Of a stretch of 34,307 bases of DNA, positions 7,831 through 16,334 are shown piece after piece. The notes under the pieces were generated by a model. It saw only the letters and a list, made by a program, of their open reading frames with translations. It made no database searches and had not been told where the DNA came from. The stretch covers positions 1 through 34,307 of the forward strand of contig CADBOO010000155.1 in the NCBI GenBank assembly GCA_902796225.1, given 5' to 3'. A program made the translations under genes and the position numbers. How positions within the stretch are numbered: position 1 is the stretch's first letter; every line of letters begins with the position of its first letter. The DNA comes from an uncultured Ruminococcus sp. (GTDB taxonomy: Bacteria; Bacillota; Clostridia; Oscillospirales; Acutalibacteraceae).

Positions 7831-10800
7831 GGAAGACGCCGGTGTATACTCCCTTGTTGATGTGATTCTCATCAAACTCGTAATACTTATCACCGATCAG
7901 AACTACGCCTGTGTATTCCTGCTCAACGCCGTCGATGTAGTACTTACTCTCATAGAAGCCGGTGTAGAGAGCGCCTTCCTGATACAGTTTGCCTCCGACT
8001 GCCTCATTGCAGAGTTCGCCGCAGTCTTTACACTTCATCAGACCGTCGGTCTCGTCGATCTCGAAGGTATGACCGGTAGCGGGGATGGGCTCGCTCCATT
8101 GTACGATAGAATAACACTCGTCACAATACAACTCAGCAGTCCAGCCGTCCTCGGTGCAGGTCGGAGCTTTTGCTTCCTTGCTTACGCGAGGCTCAACATA
8201 GTTAGTGGTGCCGTCTGCATAGTAATCGGCATACTCGGGACGGTGATCATGACCGCCGTTCCATGCTGCTTTGTAATCCTTGCCTTCCTGAGTCGCCACC
8301 ATGTTGGCATTGTTTGCCCAGGACTCGGTCCAGCAGAAAACGTCGTCGCCGGTGAAGTATCTGTGAGAGCCCTTATAGTATGCAAGACCCTGCTGTACTC
8401 TGACTTCTACAGCTACCGGCCAGAATTCGTTGGAAGCCAAGAACTCTGCATAGTTCCATTTCTTAGAAGCATTCAAAGCGTTACGTTTTGTCATATTATC
8501 CATTTCCCATGTACGGATCGGGATGGATACGAGCGCCAGCTCGCCTGTCTGAGCAACATCGCCCTCTGCCTCAATGGTAAGCTCAATGACCTTATCGGCA
8601 GCGTCAACAACTTTATAGGAAGCCTTAAAGCCGTCGGCAACTGTCATGTGCTCGATCTCCCACTTCGACATAGAGTCGAGATTGAGGGTGGTGATGACCT
8701 TGGATGTGTTTTCTGCTTCGGTGGTAACAACGTCTACCCAGTAGAGAGATCCGTGAAGGACTCTGTCAAGAGTCGCGTCGTGCGGAACAACCTTGATTAA
8801 TTCTTTTCTGGAAACGTTGGAAACGGTGAATGTACGGGTGATGGAAGAACGGTTGCCCTGATTATCATAAGCAACGAACTTCACGCTGTGCTTACCTTCG
8901 TTGAGAGTGACCTCTTCGCCCGCGGTGATCATACCGTTCTGATAGGTGCAGCCGACGTCGTTGCCGTCGACATATGCCTTACAAGCGGAACCGTTGATAC
9001 CGGTCGCGTTGGTAGCGCTGTAATCAGCGACCTTCGCCGAGAAGCTCAGCTGATTGTAGCCATCGGAATCATAGCCGTTAGTCAGAACCAGAGCATCGTT
9101 GGAGTGAGGTCCGCGGTCGCCGAGAAGAATGCTCTCAAATACGGGAGCGTCGCGGTCTTCTACAACAGAAGAATAGTCAACGGTAACATCGTCCAGATAG
9201 ACGGTGAAGTCACCGTTGATGTTGTGATTATCCTTCGCGTAGTAGCCGTAGGAAGCGCCGTCACGGTCGGAGATATAGAACTGCATATTGTAGTAGTAAT
9301 CTCTCCATGCTAAGCCCTTATACTGGCTCAGATCTGTATGCAGATAATGCCAGCCGGGCTCGTCGAAGCTGTAAACAACACCGGTACCGCCTGCGCCGCG
9401 ATCCATCAAGTTGGATGTAATGCTACCAAGAGTATAAGAGGTCTCACCAGTCTCGGCATCCACGTTGACAGCTGTGATGGGAGATATTGTCCAGCGTACC
9501 CACAAGCCGACATACTCGTCCGGGATATACAACCATGCGCCCATGTCGATAGCGCCTTCGTAATAATCGACATTGCCGCTGACCTTACCCTGATACAGAG
9601 CGATCATCTGATAACCGGACTCCTGAGAGTTGGAGTAGTCGATGTTCAGGCCGAGCGCATAGTCGCCGGAATGCACCTGACCGTTCTCCTTATTGGCAAC
9701 AAAGACCTTGGACTTCGGCAGATAGTAGTTATAATTGCTGTAGTTAAGATTGAAGCCCTGTGTGGTACCGTCCTCAAAGTCGAAGATAACGTCACTGCCC
9801 TTGCCGAAGAGCAGTGTTGTGGAAGCGGTCAACTCGGTGCCGTTAAGTGCTGCGCTCAACGTGGTAGAAGCGATCTCGCTCTCGCCCGCCGCAGTAAAGA
9901 CGAAGCCGTCCAACATGCCGGCAGCAGGATCAGCGAGAGTTAAGGTAAAGTCAGAAGCCTTGACAGCAACCTCGTTCAGACCGTACTTCGCGATAACTTT
10001 GATATCTGAGGATTTGCTGTAAGGAATGGTGTAGGATTCCTGAGCAAACTCAATGCTGTCGGGAACCACAACATGAACGGTAGCGGAACCAACTGTGTTG
10101 CCGTTATACTTCGCAGTGATAACAGCATCGCCTGCAGCATTGCCCGCGGTGAAGATGCCGTCGGCAAATGTGCCGCCGGTAACCTCATAGGTAACTTCTG
10201 CAGGGATATCAGCAGATGCGCCGGAAGTGCTGACGCCCGCAACGGTGACGTCGGTGGATGTGCCGGGAGTGACATACTCGTCGGCAACACTCATCGAAAC
10301 GCGGTCAAATACGTTCGAGGGAGCCGCCAGAGAAGCGATCACAACACCGGAGGAGATGGAACGCTCGGAACCGTCGGAGGGACGGTTGAGGACTTTGAAG
10401 TCGTCCTCGCCTTCGGGACGGGCGCCGAATGTGGTGGAGCCGCCGCCGTCGAGGTTGATAGCGATTTCGCAGCCGGCTTCAAGCATGATCTGAGCCAGCT
10501 CGTGCATGGAACCGCCGCAGGAGAAGGGCTCCTGACGGCCGTCGAGTACCGCACAGACAACCTTGTTGTCAGCGGTAACGCCGATCATGGTACGGCTGTG
10601 ACGGTCGGTGTTGTAAGAACCGGAAGCGTTGGCGGTAACGTCAGCGCCGTCTTTGACGAGCAGCTGAGAGCCGCCGACGGCGTTCTGTACCGCACCGTGC
10701 TCTGCAACAGCCGCGTCATAGTCGGCAGTGCCCGCGCCGCAGGTCGCTGTTCCGTCCTCGAAAACCGCAAACCAGGGGCGATTGTTCGAAGCGTTCATAA

Positions 10801-11254
10801 CCTGACCGTTGATAGCAAAAGCACCCGAGGGCTGACCGGTCTGCATATTGTAGAAGTCGCCGTTGGTGCCGGCTACGACGGTGTAGTTCTCACTGATGAA
10901 CTCAGGGTTCGTCGGATCGGAGAACTTCGCGTTAGCCGCTGCTACCTGCTCCGTCAGCTTGGACATACCCATTGTGTCAATGGATGCATTCAGATAGCTG
11001 CCCTGTACCAGAACGTCATCACGGTTGATGTCCGCTGTGGCAACATAGTAAACCATCTGCTTGCCGTCGTTGCTGTAGGCATAGTTGTTGTAATACTCTA
11101 CGCCGGGAGCGAGTGTCTGCTCCGTGTGTTTGAACACGGTGTGTGTTTCAGACTGATAGTTCGCATTGTATGCCGACGCCGATATCGAGAATACCGACAG
11201 CGCCATGATCAACGCCAAAACTACAGCCAAAACACGTTTTGAGGTTTTTTGCAT
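6383..11254 (-). CDS. Large secreted phosphodiester glycosidase (NAGPA-type) with Ig-like domains and C-terminal binding repeats
   Basis: The product has 1623 residues. Residues 1-28 are a signal peptide ending SISASA. Residues about 40-310 form a phosphodiester glycosidase domain (family of N-acetylglucosamine-1-phosphodiester alpha-N-acetylglucosaminidase), with NGDFYN at 131-136, a GV-x-x-D-N-K block near 225, and the signature NLDGGGSTTF at 267-276. Next come Ig-like segments (310-480), a jelly-roll-like carbohydrate-binding region (about 485-700), another Ig-like segment, and a four-cysteine CxxC/CxxC module with PATGHTF. The last roughly 500 residues are aromatic, glycine-rich binding repeats, the final ones about 85-90 residues each (GYYLF, YF-x-x-GQ, AGVV, YYI). 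It should act outside the cell, bound to wall or glycan. The start at 11252-11254 has AGGAGAG upstream; the 33 upstream in-frame codons overlap the LicD gene. Which phosphodiester it cuts is unknown. Confidence 0.9.
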   Translation of the reverse strand: MQKTSKRVLAVVLALIMALSVFSISASAYNANYQSETHTVFKHTEQTLAPGVEYYNNYAYSNDGKQMVYYVATADINRDDVLVQGSYLNASIDTMGMSKLTEQVAAANAKFSDPTNPEFISENYTVVAGTNGDFYNMQTGQPSGAFAINGQVMNASNNRPWFAVFEDGTATCGAGTADYDAAVAEHGAVQNAVGGSQLLVKDGADVTANASGSYNTDRHSRTMIGVTADNKVVCAVLDGRQEPFSCGGSMHELAQIMLEAGCEIAINLDGGGSTTFGARPEGEDDFKVLNRPSDGSERSISSGVVIASLAAPSNVFDRVSMSVADEYVTPGTSTDVTVAGVSTSGASADIPAEVTYEVTGGTFADGIFTAGNAAGDAVITAKYNGNTVGSATVHVVVPDSIEFAQESYTIPYSKSSDIKVIAKYGLNEVAVKASDFTLTLADPAAGMLDGFVFTAAGESEIASTTLSAALNGTELTASTTLLFGKGSDVIFDFEDGTTQGFNLNYSNYNYYLPKSKVFVANKENGQVHSGDYALGLNIDYSNSQESGYQMIALYQGKVSGNVDYYEGAIDMGAWLYIPDEYVGLWVRWTISPITAVNVDAETGETSYTLGSITSNLMDRGAGGTGVVYSFDEPGWHYLHTDLSQYKGLAWRDYYYNMQFYISDRDGASYGYYAKDNHNINGDFTVYLDDVTVDYSSVVEDRDAPVFESILLGDRGPHSNDALVLTNGYDSDGYNQLSFSAKVADYSATNATGINGSACKAYVDGNDVGCTYQNGMITAGEEVTLNEGKHSVKFVAYDNQGNRSSITRTFTVSNVSRKELIKVVPHDATLDRVLHGSLYWVDVVTTEAENTSKVITTLNLDSMSKWEIEHMTVADGFKASYKVVDAADKVIELTIEAEGDVAQTGELALVSIPIRTWEMDNMTKRNALNASKKWNYAEFLASNEFWPVAVEVRVQQGLAYYKGSHRYFTGDDVFCWTESWANNANMVATQEGKDYKAAWNGGHDHRPEYADYYADGTTNYVEPRVSKEAKAPTCTEDGWTAELYCDECYSIVQWSEPIPATGHTFEIDETDGLMKCKDCGELCNEAVGGKLYQEGALYTGFYESKYYIDGVEQEYTGVVLIGDKYYEFDENHINKGVYTGVFQKDGKYYYSQLGELTSGWKMIDDEWYYFDATTMNPVATLNNGYVTFEFEENGKLVEGKWYITSAGRRYFYGPAYYRHGWETIDGSDYYFGDANKDPGYCYTGKRYVINSNSYTPQWYDFGEEGKAVKITSTGFLTTDAGTYYLVDGISQTGLLLIDGKYYYFTNAFTAKSGLENITEAKNNGLLPAGYYLFGDDFAMVDGKFATWAGAERWIVLGQPCFAGVMQDENGIYYIGSNAMIKNGLVTVANGKGNGILEDGTYLFGEDNYLTDNAFGYWQGNYVYFQDGQPYAAGPVEVAGKKYYIRSNCQSAKGTYYVSSAKANDVLSEGYYLFDEETGALVDGEFGQWQGKERYIKNGQPYYAGVIEYEGNLIYIGSDCTKKTGVNYISETYANGKVPAGYYLFDENGVIVWEGFGVWSDGNTYYFKNGQRNAAGVVNVDGKIYYIKGSCRAATGKCYVSAAKGNGILEEGYYTFGDDGALVTE

Positions 11255-11300
11255 GTTTTTCTCTCCTTTTCTTTTTATAATAATACTCTTTCGAGTAAAA

Positions 11301-12134
11301 CTAACTTGTCTTTTTGCTATTGCAATAATCAGTATATGGATGGGTAAGGTCACATACAGTGAAGTAATGATGACCGACTTTTTCGTTTTCGGGAAGATCC
11401 GCGCGCCAGTCGCCGTATTTTTGTGTCAAATAGGCGTCCGCATCTTCAGGGATCCTGACGGTCAAACCTTCAAAGCGTGCCTCTGCCCCATCGCCGTACT
11501 GCTCGCGTGGAGCATATTCCTTTTTGCCCTGCCAATTGCCGTGATTGCACCATAGCGAAGATGAATCTATCGGGTGCGATGCCACCAGCGTGTCTAGCTC
11601 TTGTGCGTATTTTGCAGAGCGTCGGTGACAACCCATCAATCGTTCGAGAATGAAATATGCCCTCGTCGTCGGCTTCTGTCCTTTCTGAAAGGCGTTGGCG
11701 CAATCCAGTCGGCGTCTTAAAACTCTTTTTCTGCGCTCCAGCCGTTCAGCCTCCCTCTGATCTTCAGGATATCCGTCCAGCGGAAAGACGTCGATATACA
11801 CGCCCTGATTTATTTTTCTGTACTGCATGCTTTTCTCAATGTAAGTCGTACGTGAATCACGGATCTTGCAGTAAAATGCGGGAAATGCGGGATCAGTACG
11901 ATAGGTCTGAACAAAATAGTGCTTTGGCAAAAGCGCCTGTGCCCGATCGATAAAGATCTTGTAATCCTCTCTGGGAAGCGCTACATCGACGTCGTCGTCC
12001 CACGGGATGAATCCGCCGTATTTCACTGCGCCCAGCGCCGAACCGCAGACAAGATAATACTGTAGATCCAGCTTTTTACACACGACGATAAACGCGCGCA
12101 GTATCTCAAGCTCGGTTTTTTGCAGCTCGTTCAT
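11301..12134 (-). CDS. LicD family phosphotransferase (first of two)
   Basis: The 277-residue protein carries the LicD/fukutin-type nucleotidyltransferase core near its N-terminus: YYLVCGSALGAVKYGGFIPW followed by DDDVDVALPREDY, with the metal-binding aspartates of the G-S/T...D-x-D motif. LicD enzymes transfer phosphocholine or related phospho-substituents from a CDP-activated donor onto surface glycans. The ATG at 12132-12134 (MNELQKTELEIL) is preferred because GAGG lies 9 bases upstream. An earlier ATG at 12149 has no ribosome site. The gene overlaps the end of the upstream GT4 gene by 29 bp and lies 46 bp before the secreted glycosidase gene. No licA/licC-type choline uptake or activation genes are in the window, so the substituent could differ from choline. 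Confidence 0.9.
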   Translation of the reverse strand: MNELQKTELEILRAFIVVCKKLDLQYYLVCGSALGAVKYGGFIPWDDDVDVALPREDYKIFIDRAQALLPKHYFVQTYRTDPAFPAFYCKIRDSRTTYIEKSMQYRKINQGVYIDVFPLDGYPEDQREAERLERRKRVLRRRLDCANAFQKGQKPTTRAYFILERLMGCHRRSAKYAQELDTLVASHPIDSSSLWCNHGNWQGKKEYAPREQYGDGAEARFEGLTVRIPEDADAYLTQKYGDWRADLPENEKVGHHYFTVCDLTHPYTDYCNSKKTS

Positions 12135-13335
12135 CGCATAATTCCTCATACAGCGTCACATAACGGCTCAACTGTTTTTTCTCGTCAAACATCGACGCTC
12201 TTCTGATACACGCCTCTTCGGTAAAGGGTTTGTCGTGACAGATCGATTTGATCTGTTTTACCAGCGCGTCAAAATCATCCTTCTCAACGACCCTGCCGCA
12301 GCTGTCATCCGGTATCTCGGGACTACCTCCGGTACAATATGTCAGGACGGGGGTTCCGCAGGCAAGTGCCTCGATATTCACCGTAGGAAAACTATCCTCG
12401 CGCGTCGGATTGATAAACAGATCGGCGGCAGAATAGATTTGCGCAAGTTCGCTGACGTCCTGTGTTCTGTGAATGGAGATCACATTGTCGGGCAATCCGG
12501 CATCGACAGCGTCGTCTGTGCCGACCAATACGATCTGATATTCCTCAGGTAATACTTTTGCCAGTTTTACAAAAACATCCAGACCCTTTCGTTTGCCCCA
12601 GCCAAAAGCAACGCCCAGCAGGATGATCTTGTTTTGCAGACCATGTTCTTCTCTGAAATTGCTTTTTGTCAGACAGAATCGTGACAAGTCGATTCCGTTG
12701 TTGATAACGCTGACCGGATAATCCTTCAGATAAGACTGCTTCACGAGATCCTTCAGCCACGCAGAGGGCGTTACCAGTCTCATATTCTCTATATCTGAAA
12801 AGAGCTTTTTCTTGCGGCGATACATCAACGCAGTATTATCATAAACGCTCTTTGGATATTCCTTGTAAATCGGACAAGCATGACACCCGGTCTTCCATTT
12901 ATCGCATTTGATATTTTCAAAATGCGGACAACCGCCAGTAAAGCTCCAGCAATCGTGCAGCGTCCAGACAGCCTTTATGTGACTATCCCGGATATATCGA
13001 AAGAGCATCGGCAAATTAATATACCCACCGTGGATCGTATGCAGATGTATGACGTCGGGGGAATATGCTTTGATCTCTTTGAGAAGTTTCGCCGTAGTGA
13101 TGTGCGCAAAGCCCCCGTGCAAACCGGTCAGCATTTCAAGCAGAACATTGAATCTGCGCGATTGATAACCGCCGATTTTTATATAGTCGTGATCCGGCTC
13201 CTGCGTGCGGTTGGTTGTCGTGACCGGAGAAAAGCACATGACCTCGTGTCCCGCGTGTGAAAGCGCGTCGGCAATACCGAACATGATCCTTCCCGTACTG
13301 CCGAAAACGCCGCCGTTTATCTCAACTACTCTCAC
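12106..13335 (-). CDS. Glycosyltransferase family 4, WcaC-like
   Basis: The 409-residue GT-B protein starts VRVVEINGGVFGSTGRIMFG, the N-terminal glycine loop seen in colanic-acid-type GT4 enzymes. It has the cysteine-rich segment of that subgroup (WTLHDCWSFTGGCPHF, then WKTGCHACP). The C-terminal donor site has REDSFPTVNIEALACGTPV, containing the E-x7-E pair, followed by GGSPEI. It would add a sugar to the lipid-linked repeat unit in the cytoplasm. I chose GTG at 13333-13335 because GGAG lies 6 bases upstream and the family N-terminus begins exactly there. The longer open frame, up to 13461, reads back through the preceding gene. Its 3' end overlaps the LicD start. Confidence 0.92.
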   Translation of the reverse strand: MRVVEINGGVFGSTGRIMFGIADALSHAGHEVMCFSPVTTTNRTQEPDHDYIKIGGYQSRRFNVLLEMLTGLHGGFAHITTAKLLKEIKAYSPDVIHLHTIHGGYINLPMLFRYIRDSHIKAVWTLHDCWSFTGGCPHFENIKCDKWKTGCHACPIYKEYPKSVYDNTALMYRRKKKLFSDIENMRLVTPSAWLKDLVKQSYLKDYPVSVINNGIDLSRFCLTKSNFREEHGLQNKIILLGVAFGWGKRKGLDVFVKLAKVLPEEYQIVLVGTDDAVDAGLPDNVISIHRTQDVSELAQIYSAADLFINPTREDSFPTVNIEALACGTPVLTYCTGGSPEIPDDSCGRVVEKDDFDALVKQIKSICHDKPFTEEACIRRASMFDEKKQLSRYVTLYEELCDERAAKNRA

Positions 13336-13358
13336 AACATTCTCCAAATCGTCTGAGC

Positions 13359-14168
13359 TCAATCCTTGGTAAAGAATTTTAAGCCGAATTTTCTCATCAC
13401 TTGCTTGATGCGTTTGTGGAGCCACAGCGGCGTATGCCGCGCGACCATCGTCCGGCACCACAAACCGATCTCATATCGCCATGTATTGACCTGACGGGAG
13501 CCGCTGTACAGCTCCGGATGCTTTTTAAAATAGCGCGCCGATTTGTGCAGCAGCTTTCCTTTTCGTACCACATCAAGAATCACGAAGTCCTTATTGTAAT
13601 CGACAGCACAGGATGCGTGATAGCGCATCGCCGCATCCGGCAGCGCAACCTCGAATTCCCACGCGCTGAGCTTGCAGTCGGTACAAAACCTGGCAAAGTC
13701 TGTCTTCCAGATACCGGCGTACATATTGACGCAGTAGGCGATCGAAGTATCCACCCGGTGCAAACCCTTATGCTCTCCGAGCTGTTCTCTGGTCGCTCGC
13801 TTCGGGCGTTTATAAAGCCGGATATAATCGAGCTCATGCTCTTTCATGATATCGACCATTTCGTTGATACGGTCGTTATCGACCTGCTTGATCAAAAAGT
13901 AATCATCCAGTGTGATGAATACATATTCGGTTTTCACGGTATCCAGCGCGGCTTTCAGCCGCTCTGACCACTCGGCGTCAGCGCCGGCAGCCATGACCGT
14001 GATCCCATCATATTTCCGATCGGTCGGCTTGTCCGTCAGGAGGATCGTCTGCTCTGCGTCCCGGTCATGCCAGAAGCGCTCGAGCTGTTTGATGTGACCG
14101 TCCCACAGATCGGAGAATTTATCACACGATGAAATAATCATCGACAGATCATATGTTTTCTTTGTCAT
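13359..14168 (-). CDS. Putative GT-A-like glycosyltransferase of EPS loci
   Basis: The 269-residue protein starts MTKKTYDLSMIISSCDKFSD. The N-terminal beta strand followed by a short 'SCDK' loop, and a central strand YVFITLDDYFLIKQVD, resemble a GT-A nucleotide-sugar fold, with the acidic pair of LDDY in the place of D-x-D. The middle contains an aromatic and acidic segment around CKLSAWEFEVALPDAAM. The C-terminus is strongly basic. I do not recognise an assigned family, so donor and activity are unknown; the assignment is structural analogy plus context. The ATG at 14166-14168 is chosen because the protein fold begins there and the gene then overlaps the upstream gene by only 20 bp. Confidence 0.65.
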   Translation of the reverse strand: MTKKTYDLSMIISSCDKFSDLWDGHIKQLERFWHDRDAEQTILLTDKPTDRKYDGITVMAAGADAEWSERLKAALDTVKTEYVFITLDDYFLIKQVDNDRINEMVDIMKEHELDYIRLYKRPKRATREQLGEHKGLHRVDTSIAYCVNMYAGIWKTDFARFCTDCKLSAWEFEVALPDAAMRYHASCAVDYNKDFVILDVVRKGKLLHKSARYFKKHPELYSGSRQVNTWRYEIGLWCRTMVARHTPLWLHKRIKQVMRKFGLKFFTKD

Positions 14169-15465
14169 TTGTTCCACTCTTATCAATCGCCGCATCGATG
14201 ATCCGCCGGGCGGTTGCGCAGCTTTTTTCAAGGCTGTGATGCTCGCGGGACACCGTTATCTGACGGCGATAGTATTTCTCCTGCAGCGCTGCATCCCCGA
14301 TCAGCTGTCGGATACATTCTGTCAGCTTAGTGGGATCCGTACAGACCATCGCGGCATCGATGCTTTTCATATACTCAATGATCCCGCATTCGGACGAACC
14401 GTAAGCAAGGATCGCACATCCGCTCGCCAGAGCATCGGCCGCCTTGGTAGACAGCGAATACCGCGACAGACGGATATCCTTTTTTCTGAAGCCTTCAACA
14501 ATGACGGTGATATCGCTCTGCGACATCATCCGGCATACCTCCCGATACGGCACAGAGCCGCCGTAAAGGATATATGGATTTTCCTGCAGGGGGCGAATAT
14601 AGGAGGGGTCGTTCTCATTGGAGTAGACCTCAAGCCGATACTGCGGATCGATCTGAGCAAGGCTTTGTGCAATATCGACGAGCGAGAGGTTCCTCCCCAT
14701 GCGGATATTTCCGAAATACGTGATCTTCGGCGCCGAGCGATCGATCGGCGCAAAGGGTTTTCGTTCTATCTCCGACGTCAGATAAACCGTATCTCCGTCA
14801 AGACCGAACGCTGCGTTATACTTATCGCGAATCTTATCGCTGATATAAACGGCGCTTCCCGGATGACGGAACAGTTTTCTGATATAACGGCGGTATAATA
14901 GTTTATAGATCCAATAAACAGGATTCAGAGAAAACCGGAGATTAAAGTAGTAGTCGTCTCCGATACACGAAACAATGGGAATGTTATAGCGCTCGGCGAC
15001 GTATAACGCGATCTGAGGGATAAAAAAATCATCGGAAAATGCAAGGAACACACATTCGGGACGAAAACGATCCAGCCAGCTGATCAGTTGATCGGTACAC
15101 CAGTTCCCTTTTCGCCAAAGCATCGCTCTGAGCAAATGTGTTCCGGCGCTGTGTCTGGAACCGATTCTGTATGCTTTTGCCGCCTTCCCGCCGACCTCCA
15201 GATCGTTATTGAGCCACGATTCGGGCAGATCGTCGTAATAAAAGATCTTCCCTGTCTCGATCTTCTTTCCGAAAAAACGTTTCAGCATGCGCTGATCGGT
15301 TATCTGGTAAAGCTCTGCGCAGTGCCCCTTGCAAGGTGTTTTTGCATTGGAAAAGACCTGCGCAATATTCTCCTTTTCCCAGTCATGGAAGTAAGCGTCA
15401 AATGCCCGGGACGTCGATTTTTGATTGTAGGGTACCGTCCCGACGATCAAGACGCGATGATGCAT
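14149..15465 (-). CDS. GT-B glycosyltransferase (CgeB/GT4-like)
   Basis: The 438-residue protein begins MHHRVLIVGTVPYNQKSTSR. It has the two-domain layout of GT-B enzymes: an N-terminal domain ending in PECVFLAFSDDFFIPQIALY and a C-terminal domain with KITYFGNIRMGRNLSLVDI, LEVYSNENDPSYI, and KAADALASGCAILAYGSSEC, the last at the place of the GT4 donor loop. The usual E-x7-E pair is not clear, so it sits at the edge of the family. A GAGGTGAG ribosome site precedes the ATG. It lies 19 bp after the second LicD gene and overlaps the next gene by 20 bp. It is expected to act on the lipid-linked repeat unit. Confidence 0.82.
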   Translation of the reverse strand: MHHRVLIVGTVPYNQKSTSRAFDAYFHDWEKENIAQVFSNAKTPCKGHCAELYQITDQRMLKRFFGKKIETGKIFYYDDLPESWLNNDLEVGGKAAKAYRIGSRHSAGTHLLRAMLWRKGNWCTDQLISWLDRFRPECVFLAFSDDFFIPQIALYVAERYNIPIVSCIGDDYYFNLRFSLNPVYWIYKLLYRRYIRKLFRHPGSAVYISDKIRDKYNAAFGLDGDTVYLTSEIERKPFAPIDRSAPKITYFGNIRMGRNLSLVDIAQSLAQIDPQYRLEVYSNENDPSYIRPLQENPYILYGGSVPYREVCRMMSQSDITVIVEGFRKKDIRLSRYSLSTKAADALASGCAILAYGSSECGIIEYMKSIDAAMVCTDPTKLTECIRQLIGDAALQEKYYRRQITVSREHHSLEKSCATARRIIDAAIDKSGTNDKENI

Positions 15466-15484
15466 TCTCTCACCTCAGCGTGAT

Positions 15485-16327
15485 TCAGCGCTCCAGATAG
15501 GAACGCTCCAAATCCAATGAAATAAAATCATGATGCGACTCTCGTTTATCCTCGGGCGGCAGCTGCCGCCAGTCGCCGTAGATATGTGTCAGGTATTCTT
15601 CATATTTTTCAACGCCCATGACAACGATATCTTCAAAGGGGTAGTCCACGGGTTCTCCGATGATCTCTCGGGACACCAGCTCGCGCTCGCCCCATGCGCC
15701 CAACAGATTTCCGACCCACAAAGAGCGATCATAATCATACCGCCTGCACATTTCGTCAAGCGAGATCCGGACCTTTGTCGGATCGGCGATAAATCTTGGG
15801 ATCGCCCGCGCCGCGATAACAGCGGCGTTCTTGTAAAAGCTCCTGCCCTTGCGGACGCCGCCCGTCAACGACAGGTACAGATGATATCTGCCGCTGATCC
15901 GCTTCAGATGATCTCTGCCGGTTGTTATGTCATCGCCGATCCCGTCGAGCGGAAAGATGTCCAGAAAGACGCCCCTTACCAACGGGCGGCGCTTGTTTTC
16001 GATCAAAGTAGTTGTTGTATCATACAGCTTGGAAAAAGGATAACAAAAGCTGTCGTCGGCATAATTCGGCGACTCAAAGACATAGTCTCCGAACCGCTGA
16101 CCTTTCAACAGTTCTGCCAGCTTCTCATAATCGGGTCTCGGAAGCGCCAGATCGATATCGTCGTCCCACGGGATAAAGCCCCCGTGCCGGACAGCTCCCA
16201 GCAGCGTACCGCCGACAGCGTAGTATCTCAGCTGATGCTCGCGGCAAAATGCGTCGAACCACCTGAGCATTTTTAACAGTTTGATTTGAACTGCCGACAG
16301 CTTATGCTTTGGATTCTCACCCGCCAA
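15485..16327 (-). CDS. LicD family phosphotransferase (second of two)
   Basis: The 280-residue LicD protein is related to, but clearly diverged from, the one at 11301-12134. The core reads YYAVGGTLLGAVRHGGFIPW then DDDIDLALPRPDY, and a second conserved block is RGVFLDIFPLDGIGDD, found at a matching position in the first copy as QGVYIDVFPLDGYPED. It likely attaches a phospho-substituent to the glycan. The start is TTG at 16325-16327, supported by AGAGGTG eight bases upstream. That ribosome site overlaps the stop of the acyltransferase gene, leaving a 7-bp gap. Two non-identical LicD genes suggest two different acceptor positions or substituents in one repeat unit. Confidence 0.9.
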   Translation of the reverse strand: MAGENPKHKLSAVQIKLLKMLRWFDAFCREHQLRYYAVGGTLLGAVRHGGFIPWDDDIDLALPRPDYEKLAELLKGQRFGDYVFESPNYADDSFCYPFSKLYDTTTTLIENKRRPLVRGVFLDIFPLDGIGDDITTGRDHLKRISGRYHLYLSLTGGVRKGRSFYKNAAVIAARAIPRFIADPTKVRISLDEMCRRYDYDRSLWVGNLLGAWGERELVSREIIGEPVDYPFEDIVVMGVEKYEEYLTHIYGDWRQLPPEDKRESHHDFISLDLERSYLER

Positions 16328-16334
16328 CAGCCAT

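Noticed and set aside
7862-11242. Long plus-strand open frames (up to 389 codons) opposite the secreted glycosidase gene
   Set aside because: They lack ribosome sites and recognisable domains. They mirror the codon bias of the minus-strand gene, which has a signal peptide, a family signature and continuous domains.
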